From Gemmatimonadaceae bacterium (lineage in GTDB: Bacteria; Gemmatimonadota; Gemmatimonadetes; Gemmatimonadales; Gemmatimonadaceae), in NCBI GenBank assembly GCA_016742275.1, contig JACVCD010000018.1, forward strand, positions 1-64,000: DNA of 64,000 nt, given 5' to 3'. Position 1 is the first letter of the stretch. The number at the start of each line of letters is the position of its first letter. Shown here piece after piece: positions 24,993-33,451 of the stretch. The notes below the pieces were generated by a model that worked only from the letters and a program-made list of their open reading frames with translations, made no database searches and had not been told where the DNA came from. Made by a program: the position numbers and the translations under genes.

Positions 24993-25636
24993 TCTCAGCG
25001 GATCAGATTCGCACGCAGCTGCGTCTCTATCTCGTCACCGATGCAGAACTCTGTGGGGCACGAGGCGTGGCGGACACGGTGCGTGCGGCAGTCGCAGGTG
25101 GTGTGAGCATGGTGCAACTGCGTGACAAGACGGCCACCACACACGAACGCATCGCGATGGGTCAGGTGCTCATGCAGATCCTCGCCGGAACCGATGTCCC
25201 GCTCATCATCAACGATGACATCGACGCCGCGATCGCCATCGGCGCACACGGAATTCATGTCGGGCAATCCGATATCACATCGCAGATCGCGCGTGAAGGA
25301 CTGGGGCCTGCAGCCATCGTCGGACTGTCGTGTGAAACCGTAGCACACGCCAGCGCTGCCGACCCGCTCATCGTGGACTATGTGGGCATCGGACCGATCT
25401 TTGCCACGTCCACCAAACCGGATCATGCAGCAGCACTCGGGCTCACGGGTCTCGAGACCGCACGCGCTGCCACTCACTTGCCGGCCGTCGCCATTGGCGG
25501 ACTGCACCTTGAGCATGTGGCACAGATCATGGCCAGTGGAGTCGATGGCATCGCGGTGGTCTCGGCCATCTGTGGACAATCAGATCCCCGTGCGGCTGCA
25601 GCCGCGCTGACCAATGCACTCGCCCGTGCACTATGA
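24983..25636 (+). CDS. thiE: Thiamine-phosphate synthase
   Basis: The 217-residue TIM-barrel enzyme joins HMP-PP and thiazole phosphate to thiamine phosphate. It shows LYLVTD near the N terminus, GVSMVQLRDK (about 40-49), LIINDDIDAAIAIGAHGIHVGQSD (about 74-97), DYVGIGPIFATSTKPDH (about 132-148) and GGLHLEHV. It overlaps thiM by 10 bases and thiD by four (ATGA), and sits in the thi operon behind the riboswitch. The start ATG at 24983 is inside the thiM end. Confidence 0.95.
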   Translation: MGLISADQIRTQLRLYLVTDAELCGARGVADTVRAAVAGGVSMVQLRDKTATTHERIAMGQVLMQILAGTDVPLIINDDIDAAIAIGAHGIHVGQSDITSQIAREGLGPAAIVGLSCETVAHASAADPLIVDYVGIGPIFATSTKPDHAAALGLTGLETARAATHLPAVAIGGLHLEHVAQIMASGVDGIAVVSAICGQSDPRAAAAALTNALARAL

Positions 25637-26460
25637 AACTGCCGATGACCTCCTCACGCATTCCTCACGCGCTCTCCATTGCCGGATCCGATCCATCCGG
25701 CGGCGCCGGCATTCAAGCCGACCTCAAAACGTTTTCAGCGCTTCAGGTCTACGGAATGGCCGCACTCACGGCGCTTACCGCGCAGAACACCCGTGGTGTG
25801 TCCGCCGTGCATTTGGCGCCACCCGCATTCGTGCGCGAGCAACTCGATGCACTCTTCAGCGACATCCGCATCGATGCCGTGAAGATCGGCATGATTGCCA
25901 CGGCAGAAATCGCTGAAACGATCGCCGATGTTCTCGCAACACAGACTCACGTCCCGGTGGTGCTCGACCCGGTGATGATCGCCAAGGGCGGAGCATCCCT
26001 GCTGCAGACCGATGCCGTGGATGCTATCCGCTTGCGCTTGCTTCCTTTGGCCACGGTGATCACGCCTAATCTGCCGGAAGCAGCCCGTCTGCTTGATACA
26101 GCGGTTGCCACCACACGCGCGGAGATGGAAACACAGGCCTCGGCACTTCGCGATATGGGTCCACAGGCCGTGCTGCTCAAGGGTGGGCATCTGGAAGGCG
26201 ATCGCAGTCCCGACTGCTTGGTGACAGCGCAAGCGATGCATTGGCTCGACGCCCCGCGTGTTTTTACCACGCACACACACGGCACAGGATGCACGCTGTC
26301 TGCGGCCATTGCGGCCGGTCTCGCCAGCGGTGTCGATCTGCTCTCGGGTGTACGCGCGGCCAAGCAGTACGTCACTGACGCCATCACTGCTGCTCACCTA
26401 CTCGATGTGGGCCACGGCCACGGTCCCACTCACCATTTCCATGCCCTCTGGCATTCCTGA
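25633..26460 (+). CDS. thiD: Hydroxymethylpyrimidine kinase / HMP-phosphate kinase
   Basis: The 275-residue ribokinase-fold enzyme makes HMP-PP. The start ALSIAGSDPSGGAGIQADLKTFSAL (about 13-37), VVLDPVMIAKGG (about 107-118), LLKGGH and THTHGTGCTLSAAIAA (about 213-228, with the catalytic region) are typical. It overlaps thiE by ATGA and leaves one base before the SDR gene. With thiM and thiE it forms a salvage and coupling set; thiC and thiG are not in the window. Confidence 0.95.
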   Translation: MKLPMTSSRIPHALSIAGSDPSGGAGIQADLKTFSALQVYGMAALTALTAQNTRGVSAVHLAPPAFVREQLDALFSDIRIDAVKIGMIATAEIAETIADVLATQTHVPVVLDPVMIAKGGASLLQTDAVDAIRLRLLPLATVITPNLPEAARLLDTAVATTRAEMETQASALRDMGPQAVLLKGGHLEGDRSPDCLVTAQAMHWLDAPRVFTTHTHGTGCTLSAAIAAGLASGVDLLSGVRAAKQYVTDAITAAHLLDVGHGHGPTHHFHALWHS

Positions 26461-26461
26461 C

Positions 26462-27226
26462 ATGTCACACACAATTCGTGAGCAAGTGGTTCTCGTTTCC
26501 GGCGCCGGTCGCGGTCTTGGTGCGGCCATTGTTACTGCCTTTGCGCAGGAAGGCGCCCACGTCATCATCAACTATCGATCAAGTCGTGAACGCGCCGAGG
26601 CGCTGGCAGCTGAACTCGGTCCACGCGCGCACGCCATTCAGGCCGATGTGCGCGACGACACGCAGGTGCGCGCAATGTTCGATCAGTTGCGCCGCACCGT
26701 GGGTCCCGTCACCACACTCGTGCACAATGCCATTGCCGACTACCGCTTCAATGGCGACGCGCGGGATACCATCACCACACTCACCGCCGACAAGTTGCTG
26801 GGCCAGGCGGAAACGGCATGCGTCGGCGCCCTTACGCTTCTGCAGCATGCCGTGCCGGACATGACCACCGCCGGCTTTGGCCGAGTGATCACGATCGGCA
26901 GCAATCTCGTTCAGCATCCTGTGGTACCCTACCATGACTACACAGCGGCCAAGGCGGCATTGCTCGCGCTGACACGAACTGCCGCCGCAGAACTCGGCCC
27001 GCGTGGCATCACGGTCAACATGGTTTCTGGTGGACTCCTGCGGACCACCGACGCGAGTGCCGCCACGCCCGAAGCGGTCTTCGATCTGATCGCGGCCAAT
27101 ACACCGCTGCGCCGTGTCACGACACCGGCAGAACTGGCCGATGTCATTCTGTTCTTTGCCAGCCCATGGGCGCGCGCAGTCACAGGTCAAAATCTGATTG
27201 TCGACGGCGGATTGGTGTTCGGCTAG
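26462..27226 (+). CDS. Short-chain dehydrogenase/reductase in the thi operon
   Basis: The 254-residue product has the Rossmann motif SGAGRGLG (near residue 14-21), a VHNAI segment replacing the usual NNAG, a serine in ITIGSN (about 143-148), and the catalytic YTAAK (about 159-163). The C terminus resembles 3-oxoacyl-ACP reductases (FabG-like). It starts one base after thiD, so it would be under the TPP riboswitch. A link to thiamine is not established; it may recycle a thiamine-pathway aldehyde or simply be co-transcribed. Confidence 0.88.
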   Translation: MSHTIREQVVLVSGAGRGLGAAIVTAFAQEGAHVIINYRSSRERAEALAAELGPRAHAIQADVRDDTQVRAMFDQLRRTVGPVTTLVHNAIADYRFNGDARDTITTLTADKLLGQAETACVGALTLLQHAVPDMTTAGFGRVITIGSNLVQHPVVPYHDYTAAKAALLALTRTAAAELGPRGITVNMVSGGLLRTTDASAATPEAVFDLIAANTPLRRVTTPAELADVILFFASPWARAVTGQNLIVDGGLVFG

Positions 27227-27308
27227 AAACCCGGCAGGAGAACGCAGTTGTGCGGCGCGATGATGATCGGCAATGTAGAGGCTCTCATCATCCGCCCCGC
27301 CAATTGCC

Positions 27309-29258
27309 ATGCGTCATTCCGCCACGCGCTATTCCATAGCCGCACTACTCACTCTCGCCTGTGCCCAGGGCGCCTACGCCCAGCCGGGCATCCCCCGCAC
27401 CAACACGCCGTCGCCCGACGCCGAGATCTATCTCGTACCACTCACGTTCCGTGGCGACACGGTGCGTGCCGGTGTGCCCGCCAACCTCACGCGGCGCGCA
27501 GGCTACGACAATCAACCCATGTTCGCGCGTGACAGCCGCTCGCTGTTCTACACGGCCAATCTGGGTGACGGACACACGGATATCTGGCGTCTCGATTTGA
27601 GCACCGGTCTCTCGCGTCCGGTGCAAAACACCAAACCCGAGAGCGAGTACTCCGCCGCCCCCATACTCGGCGATACCACATCGATCGCCGTGATTCGTGT
27701 GGAGGCCGACTCCACGCAGCGTCTGTGGCGTCTGCCAATGAACGGCAGCGCACCGAGTGTGCTGATCCCCGATCTCAAGCCGGTCGGCTACTTCGCGCAG
27801 CCCGATGATTCTACCTGGGTGACGTTCGTACTTGGCTCTCCGGCCACGCTGCATGTGTCACGCACGGGACGCACGGGCAGCACCACGATGGCACGCGATA
27901 TTGGACGTTCGCTGCACCGCATTCCCGGCACACGCTTCGTGAGTTTTGTGCAGAAGGGCGCACAGCCGTGGCATGTCATGCGTCTCGATGTGAACACCAA
28001 TCGCATTGATACGCTGGTGGCACTCCCCGAAGGCACGGAAGACGTGACCTGGGTGGACAGCACCACCATGCTCACCGGCAGCAACACCAAACTCCTGCAG
28101 TGGACACGCGGTAGCGGCTCAGCGCGTACTGCCTGGCGCGAAGTTGGTGATTTTGGATTTGCCCATCTCGCGCGCATTTCGCGCATGACCGTAAGTCCCT
28201 CGCGTGCGTGGCTCGCCATCGTGGCGGAAGCGCAGCCGCGCAGCGCCGCCGCTGCCAGCACGTCACCCGCTGCCAAGTGGGTGGATCGTATCGACACCAC
28301 CCGTGTGCGCCGCGCCATCAGCATTCTGGCGGCTGACAGCATGGAAGGTCGCCTCACCGGTTCGCCGGGCATGGAGCGTGCAGCGAAGTGGATCGAGCAG
28401 CAGTACAAGGCGGTCGGTCTTGCGCCCGCCGGGGACTCCGGAACGTATCGTCAGCACATTCCTCTGCGTACGGCGCAGGGTCCGAATAGCACGGGCCGCG
28501 CGCGTCCGGCGCCTGTGGAATCATGGGCTGCATGGAACGCATTGCCGGCCGATCAGCGCCTCCGCACACAGAACATTGCCGGCGTCCTGCGCGGCAGCGA
28601 TCCATCGCTGCGTGATGAAGTCGTGCTGGTAACCGCACACTACGATCACATCGGCATCGGTCGCGCGGTGGACGGAGATTCCATCAACAATGGCGCCGAC
28701 GATGATGCCTCGGGCAATGTCGCATTGATCGAGATTGCCCGTGCGCTGCAGAATGGCCCGCGCCCCAAGCGCACCATTCTGTTCATGGCGATCACCGGTG
28801 AAGAAGTGGGTGGCATCGGTACGCGCTGGTACCTGCAGCATCCGCTGTTGCCGCTCGAGAAGACCGTAGTCGATCTCAATGTCGAGATGATCGCCCACGC
28901 CGATTCCATTGCCGGCGGCTTCGGTCGCGCGTGGCTCACGGGCTATGAGCGTTCCACCCTGGGGGATCTGCTCGCAGACAACGGCATTCCCCTCATGCCC
29001 GACCCGCGTCCCGGTCAGAGCTTCTTCACCCGCAGTGACAATGCAGCATTTGCTCGCATCGGGATTCCCGCGCATTCGCTGTCGTCCTTCAATCTCGCCA
29101 CGCCCTATCATCACCCGAAGGACGAAGCGGGCATCGTCAATGTGGCGCACATGTCGCAGGTCATCAGCGCCACTGCCAAGGCGGTGCGACTGCTGGCCGA
29201 TGGCGACAAACCGACGTGGCATCCGGGCGGGAAGCCGGAGCCGCGTCCGGCGCGCTAG
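27309..29258 (+). CDS. Secreted M28 aminopeptidase with N-terminal TolB-like propeller
   Basis: The 649-residue product has a signal peptide (residues 1-24, cleavage AYAQ) and TolB/WD-like repeats (about 60-310) with FARDSRSLFY and GDGHTDIWRLDL segments. An M28 zinc domain follows (about 330-640). Ligand motifs are visible: TAHYDHIG, NNGADDDASGNVALIE, GEEVGG, then VEMIAHADS and a histidine in ATPYHHPKDE. Two-zinc aminopeptidases of this type cut N-terminal residues of peptides outside the cytoplasm. The propeller fused to M28 is less usual than in S9 peptidases. Confidence 0.92.
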   Translation: MRHSATRYSIAALLTLACAQGAYAQPGIPRTNTPSPDAEIYLVPLTFRGDTVRAGVPANLTRRAGYDNQPMFARDSRSLFYTANLGDGHTDIWRLDLSTGLSRPVQNTKPESEYSAAPILGDTTSIAVIRVEADSTQRLWRLPMNGSAPSVLIPDLKPVGYFAQPDDSTWVTFVLGSPATLHVSRTGRTGSTTMARDIGRSLHRIPGTRFVSFVQKGAQPWHVMRLDVNTNRIDTLVALPEGTEDVTWVDSTTMLTGSNTKLLQWTRGSGSARTAWREVGDFGFAHLARISRMTVSPSRAWLAIVAEAQPRSAAAASTSPAAKWVDRIDTTRVRRAISILAADSMEGRLTGSPGMERAAKWIEQQYKAVGLAPAGDSGTYRQHIPLRTAQGPNSTGRARPAPVESWAAWNALPADQRLRTQNIAGVLRGSDPSLRDEVVLVTAHYDHIGIGRAVDGDSINNGADDDASGNVALIEIARALQNGPRPKRTILFMAITGEEVGGIGTRWYLQHPLLPLEKTVVDLNVEMIAHADSIAGGFGRAWLTGYERSTLGDLLADNGIPLMPDPRPGQSFFTRSDNAAFARIGIPAHSLSSFNLATPYHHPKDEAGIVNVAHMSQVISATAKAVRLLADGDKPTWHPGGKPEPRPAR

Positions 29259-29271
29259 TCAGAACAATGCA

Positions 29272-29305
29272 GCGGCCGTAGCCCAATACATCGGGTTACG
29301 GCCGC
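29272..29305. terminator. Bidirectional hairpin between convergent genes
   Basis: GCGGCCGTAGCCC (29272-29284) pairs with GGGTTACGGCCGC (29293-29305), 13 pairs with one G-T, around an 8-base loop. It lies 13 bases after the M28 stop and encloses the stop of the CocE-type gene (29296-29298). No T-tract follows on either strand. Confidence 0.6.
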
Positions 29306-31563
29306 CGAATGGGAATATTGATCGTGCTTCCCGGAAGCACCCGCAGCACGAGCGGTTCGGTACCGTCGGCGGCTGTTTCGTCGCTGACATCGCGCCCCGT
29401 GCCGTGATTCACCTGATGAAATCCATCCTTGTTCACATCCAGCACCACCAGCAGGCGACTGCCTGGCGCGAGACGCTTGCTCGTCATGCGGGTGCGTGCG
29501 AATGGAATACGTGACACGGCACCGGGTGTGAGCAGATTGCGCGTGGTCATGTCCTCCGCATAGCTGGCGCGGCCCAAATAGTAGCTCAGGTGAAAGAGAC
29601 GCCCGTCGGGCATTACCTCGTACAGCACCACATTGAAGTCAAAATCTTTCTTGTTGATGACGGCCTCCAGCACACCGGAGAACGTACCACTGACTTCAAC
29701 GGTGTCTGTGAATGGTGCGCTGATATAGGTGATCGCATCACCAAAGTCCGTATCAGAGCGCACCATTTCGGCGGGGTAATAGCTGTTTCCCTGCGTTGAG
29801 CGATCATTCATCTGCACGGCGCGCTCCGCAAACACTCCGGACGACGAAGCTGTTGCACCTAAACGATGATGCGCACCCTCGCGCTCAGGCGAGAGATAGA
29901 GCGTGAGTTCACTGCGACTCAGCGTTTCGAAATCAGGCGCATGTCGCCAACTGTTGGTGCCCATGACCTGATGATTGACTCGATCTTTCAATAGCTCCGG
30001 CCGCGGAGCGCCACGCAGCACATGGTCAAACCATGCGAAGGTAAGTGCTGAGCTGTTGAACTGCGCCACAGGATCGAGTGTGTATCCGCGAAATGCGGCG
30101 GGCTTCCGTCGTGCGGGTGCACTGAAGTGATCATAGGGCCCGATCACGAAGTAGTGTTCGGCCGACGGCCTGTGATGCAGATGTTGCTTGGCGTATTCAA
30201 TCGCCGAGATCTGACCATCATCGAAATAACCGGTCACGGAAAGAACCGGGATATCGATGTTTGCGTATTCCGAGCCGAATGGCACCATGTTCTGCCAATA
30301 CGCATCGAACGCTGGGTGCGCGAGCCAGCGCTGCATCATCGGATTCGGCGTGCCGTCCACCTGATCGATCTCACGAAACGGACGCCCGCTGGCATACCAG
30401 GCACCGGACAGTTTCTGCCAACGCTCACGATCATTGTTGACGGCATGGTCCAGGGTGCGGTTGTTTCCGACATAGAATGGCCACGCGTAGTTCGCAAACA
30501 AATACACATTGTTTTCCATCGGCATGCCGAACCCGGGCATCGCCGCGACATAGGCCGCAATGGTTTTGAGCGCCGGGTGTTTGTGTTTGCTGGCAGCCCA
30601 TCCGGCAAATGCGCCATAACTCGAGCCGTACATGCCGACACGCCCGTCACTCCACGGCTGGGCCGCAATCCAATCGAGCACCGCATGGGTATCGCCAACC
30701 TCGGTCTCGAACGGACGAATACTGTCGCGGCTCAGTCGCTTGCCACGGGCGTCGGCCACCACACCGATGTACCCATGTGAGGCCGCATAGCGCGCGTCTT
30801 CGAGATGCAGCGCCATATCGGCATAGATATCGAACTCGAGCGCAGTGGGTTGCGGCGTTTGCGCCTTGCGAGGACGTACAACGAGGGCGGAGAGCGTGGC
30901 GCCGTCGCGCGTGCGGATGCGCACCGCGGTGTCGATGGCATAGCGGCGCGCGACGTCGGCGGCCAGGAGTGTTGGCAGAGTGTGCTGCAGTGCCTGCAGC
31001 GATCGCTGACGAGTATGTAGCCGCACCAGTGCAGCCGCTTCGTCTACGCTTAGAGAATCGGCGGCCCCAGCGCGTCGCACGGCGTCCTGAAGACCACGGT
31101 CTACGGCAAAGAATGGTGTCTCGAGTGCCCAGGCGACTTCGTATGCCTGACGATCGGTCAGACCACCCATGTATGCGCGAAAGGCATCGGCGTAGGCGCG
31201 CGCATAGGAAACACCGCGCGCTCGTCTTGCATTGGCCGCCTCGGCCTGCACCACCAATGTGGCAAACGAGGCATCACGTTCAGGGGATGGCGCGTCGCTC
31301 CGAAGACGAATGGCGCGCACGGTGGTAGCCGCATCCCCGGAAAGTCCGGCACCCAATTGCAGATGCGCTCGATCGACCAGTCCACGCAATGTGGTGTCGG
31401 ATCCGCGTCGAGTCAGCAGGACGCGGGCGAGCGGCGGAATCTCCGCGTCGAGTCGCGAAGCACTCGTGACGGCGTCTGGTGAGAGGCGCAGTGGCTGCGC
31501 ATCAACCGTAGACCATGCGATGCACGAAACAAGCAGAGAGACACTGAATGAGCAGCGGGCCAC
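29296..31563 (-). CDS. CocE/NonD-family secreted serine hydrolase (S15 type)
   Basis: The 755-residue product has a signal peptide (about 1-22) and an N-terminal extension of about 200 residues before the hydrolase. The catalytic part has VVADARGKRLS, the nucleophile elbow GMYGSSYGAFAGWAA (about 325-339), a VTGYFDDGQIS Asp region and a YDHFSAPARR His region. The C-terminal beta-sandwich (about 560-755) is that of CocE/X-Pro dipeptidyl peptidase. Substrates may be acyl compounds or X-Pro peptides. The start is a GTG at 31563; no ATG or Shine-Dalgarno improves on it. Confidence 0.88.
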   Translation of the reverse strand: MARCSFSVSLLVSCIAWSTVDAQPLRLSPDAVTSASRLDAEIPPLARVLLTRRGSDTTLRGLVDRAHLQLGAGLSGDAATTVRAIRLRSDAPSPERDASFATLVVQAEAANARRARGVSYARAYADAFRAYMGGLTDRQAYEVAWALETPFFAVDRGLQDAVRRAGAADSLSVDEAAALVRLHTRQRSLQALQHTLPTLLAADVARRYAIDTAVRIRTRDGATLSALVVRPRKAQTPQPTALEFDIYADMALHLEDARYAASHGYIGVVADARGKRLSRDSIRPFETEVGDTHAVLDWIAAQPWSDGRVGMYGSSYGAFAGWAASKHKHPALKTIAAYVAAMPGFGMPMENNVYLFANYAWPFYVGNNRTLDHAVNNDRERWQKLSGAWYASGRPFREIDQVDGTPNPMMQRWLAHPAFDAYWQNMVPFGSEYANIDIPVLSVTGYFDDGQISAIEYAKQHLHHRPSAEHYFVIGPYDHFSAPARRKPAAFRGYTLDPVAQFNSSALTFAWFDHVLRGAPRPELLKDRVNHQVMGTNSWRHAPDFETLSRSELTLYLSPEREGAHHRLGATASSSGVFAERAVQMNDRSTQGNSYYPAEMVRSDTDFGDAITYISAPFTDTVEVSGTFSGVLEAVINKKDFDFNVVLYEVMPDGRLFHLSYYLGRASYAEDMTTRNLLTPGAVSRIPFARTRMTSKRLAPGSRLLVVLDVNKDGFHQVNHGTGRDVSDETAADGTEPLVLRVLPGSTINIPIRRP

Positions 31564-31655
31564 AATGCGTCGGGCGAAGGGAACATCGACGGGCGGTGTC
31601 CCTTCGCATACGATGTGTCACACTGTCAGGTTTCGCTCGACGGTGGTCTGCGCAG

Positions 31656-32132
31656 CTACCGAATGTCGTATCGGACCGAGGTGGTCTTCCCACCCTCACC
31701 TGGTGCTTTCACCTGCAGGACGAGCACCCCGGTAGGCCCATAGGATTTCTGATACGTGCGTTTGAGAGCCGTCAGATTGAAACGTTCGACGGATCGGATT
31801 GCCATTCGGCAACTCTCACCTTTGCCGTCGTGTGTCAACAGCGCTGGAACCTGCACAGGGTACGACTCCAGGAAGATACCCGATGTCAACAACTCAAAAG
31901 TGTGCGGGGTACATCCTCCGTAGGTCATATAGAGGAGCAAAATGTCTCCTCCAATCGATGCACTGTCGATAGTGGCCTGATCGAAACGATAGCGAGATGT
32001 ATTGCCAGCGACTTGAACCGCCTTTACGTCATCCTCAGCTGTCGCGTCAGTTGCGGATGCACTGCATGCAGTCAACACGACCGGCACGATCACGGCAGCA
32101 AGAGCGAGACGCAGAAATCGAGTAGCAGGCAT
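31656..32132 (-). CDS. Secreted lipoprotein of unknown function
   Basis: The 158-residue product has a signal (hydrophobic run about 8-20) ending LTACSAS, a lipobox at residue 22. The mature part has ILLLYMTYGGCTPHTFELLTSG and a later GESCRMA, so two conserved-looking cysteines and beta-strand segments. I do not recognise a named family. It lies divergent from the sigma factor gene at 32256 and may not be linked to it. A longer frame up to 32540 is a shadow of the sigma gene. Confidence 0.6.
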   Translation of the reverse strand: MPATRFLRLALAAVIVPVVLTACSASATDATAEDDVKAVQVAGNTSRYRFDQATIDSASIGGDILLLYMTYGGCTPHTFELLTSGIFLESYPVQVPALLTHDGKGESCRMAIRSVERFNLTALKRTYQKSYGPTGVLVLQVKAPGEGGKTTSVRYDIR

Positions 32133-32255
32133 TGCTCGATAGGCTTGGGTGCTCGGTAAGCGGTGGGCATTTGGCCTTACCTTCACACGGAGACTGCCTG
32201 TCACGTCGCCCCGGGGCAAGAGGAAGGGACGAACCGAATATCGGCGTGAACCTTT

Positions 32256-32903
32256 TTGACTCCGCCACGACTCCCGTTGTACGCCACCTTGGCGCCCGGC
32301 TCTATCGAACCGCCATTGCCCTCGGATAACGCGCCCAACCAGAACGCCACACGACTCCAGCTTGCTGATGAGTTGCTCGTTGTTCGCTGCCAGCTTGGTG
32401 AGCCGGCCGCATTCGACGAACTCGTCGAGCAGTGGAGCGGGCCGATTCTGCGCTACGCCGGTCATGTGCTGGGTCAGGATGACCGGCTGGCCGACGTGGT
32501 ACAGGACATCTGGTTGCGCGTCCTGCGTGGGTTGCCGCACCTGCGAGAACCCGCACGCTTTCGCGCGTGGATTTTCGGTGTTGCCAGACGAAGCCTCATG
32601 GACGTCATGCGACAGCGATACGCCGAGCCTGTCTCGGTTGATATCGATGAGGCGAACGAGAGTTCAACCATCGCTGGCAGTGACTCTCCATTTGATGCGG
32701 ACCTCGTGATACAGATGCAGCATCACCTGCAGTTGCTGCCCGTGCACGAGCGCGAGGCATTGGACCTGTTCTACATCCAGGAGCTCGATCAGGCACAGAT
32801 CGCTGAAATCCTCGGCGTACCTGTTGGCACTGTGAAGTCACGCTTGTTTCGGGCGCGAAAGCTGCTGCGTCGTGCGCTCGCCGATAGTGGAGAAGCACCA
32901 TGA
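32256..32903 (+). CDS. ECF-type sigma-70 factor
   Basis: The 215-residue product has region 2 with FDELVEQWSGPILRYAGHVLGQDDRLADVVQDIWLRVLRGLP, then ARFRAWIFGVARRSLMDVMRQR. Region 4 has LPVHEREALDLFYIQELDQAQIAEILGVPVGTVKSRLFRARKLLRRAL. It directs polymerase to a small regulon. The next gene overlaps it (ATGA) and encodes a membrane protein, a typical place for an anti-sigma factor. The start is uncertain: TTG at 32256 is the frame's limit; the conserved region begins about 40 residues in. Confidence 0.88.
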   Translation: MTPPRLPLYATLAPGSIEPPLPSDNAPNQNATRLQLADELLVVRCQLGEPAAFDELVEQWSGPILRYAGHVLGQDDRLADVVQDIWLRVLRGLPHLREPARFRAWIFGVARRSLMDVMRQRYAEPVSVDIDEANESSTIAGSDSPFDADLVIQMQHHLQLLPVHEREALDLFYIQELDQAQIAEILGVPVGTVKSRLFRARKLLRRALADSGEAP

Positions 32904-33451
32904 CAAACGACGAGACGAATGACACGGCGAACAAGAAAGGTGCGCCATCGGCACTGCCAAGCACGGCGACAATCCGTTCCCTCGTGAATACCGAGCTGGG
33001 ACTTCCGTCGCGATTGGGGCATGTGCTGCTGCTCTTGGTGGCAATGCTCGCCACCATGGTCTTTGGAGTTCTGCTCTTTACGGAGGCCGACCTTCCACTG
33101 CGCACACGCGTAGCCTTTGTCATCGGCATCGGCATCGGTCTCGCGTGGAGTGTGTTCGCATCGTGGGTCCTCTCCAGGAAGCGTGTGCTGTATCTGCGTC
33201 ATCACGTCATCGCGGCTCGATTGGCTATCGGAGTCTCGTGTGTCGCCCTGATAGGCGCGGTGGTCCTCGCACAGACAGTTCACGGCGCACCGTTCGGCCA
33301 GGCTGCCGTATGGTCTGCTGTCATCATGCTGCTGATCGCCATGGCCATGCACCGGCGAGCGAAACGTCGTATCAGCGATCTGGAGTCACGCCGCGCTGCA
33401 TTGACGATCGCTCTTCAGCAATCCACTACTCCATCCGATCTCTCCGCATGA
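32900..33451 (+). CDS. Membrane protein, possible anti-sigma factor
   Basis: The 183-residue product has a hydrophilic N terminus (about 1-40), then four membrane segments: about 41-61, 70-92, 103-127 and 133-150, and a basic coiled tail. It overlaps the sigma factor by ATGA and the downstream hydrolase by ATGA, so the three are one unit. Its position suggests membrane-bound control of the sigma factor, but it has no zinc-binding HxxxCxxC motif of the ZAS class, so this is inference from context. Confidence 0.6.
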   Translation: MTNDETNDTANKKGAPSALPSTATIRSLVNTELGLPSRLGHVLLLLVAMLATMVFGVLLFTEADLPLRTRVAFVIGIGIGLAWSVFASWVLSRKRVLYLRHHVIAARLAIGVSCVALIGAVVLAQTVHGAPFGQAAVWSAVIMLLIAMAMHRRAKRRISDLESRRAALTIALQQSTTPSDLSA

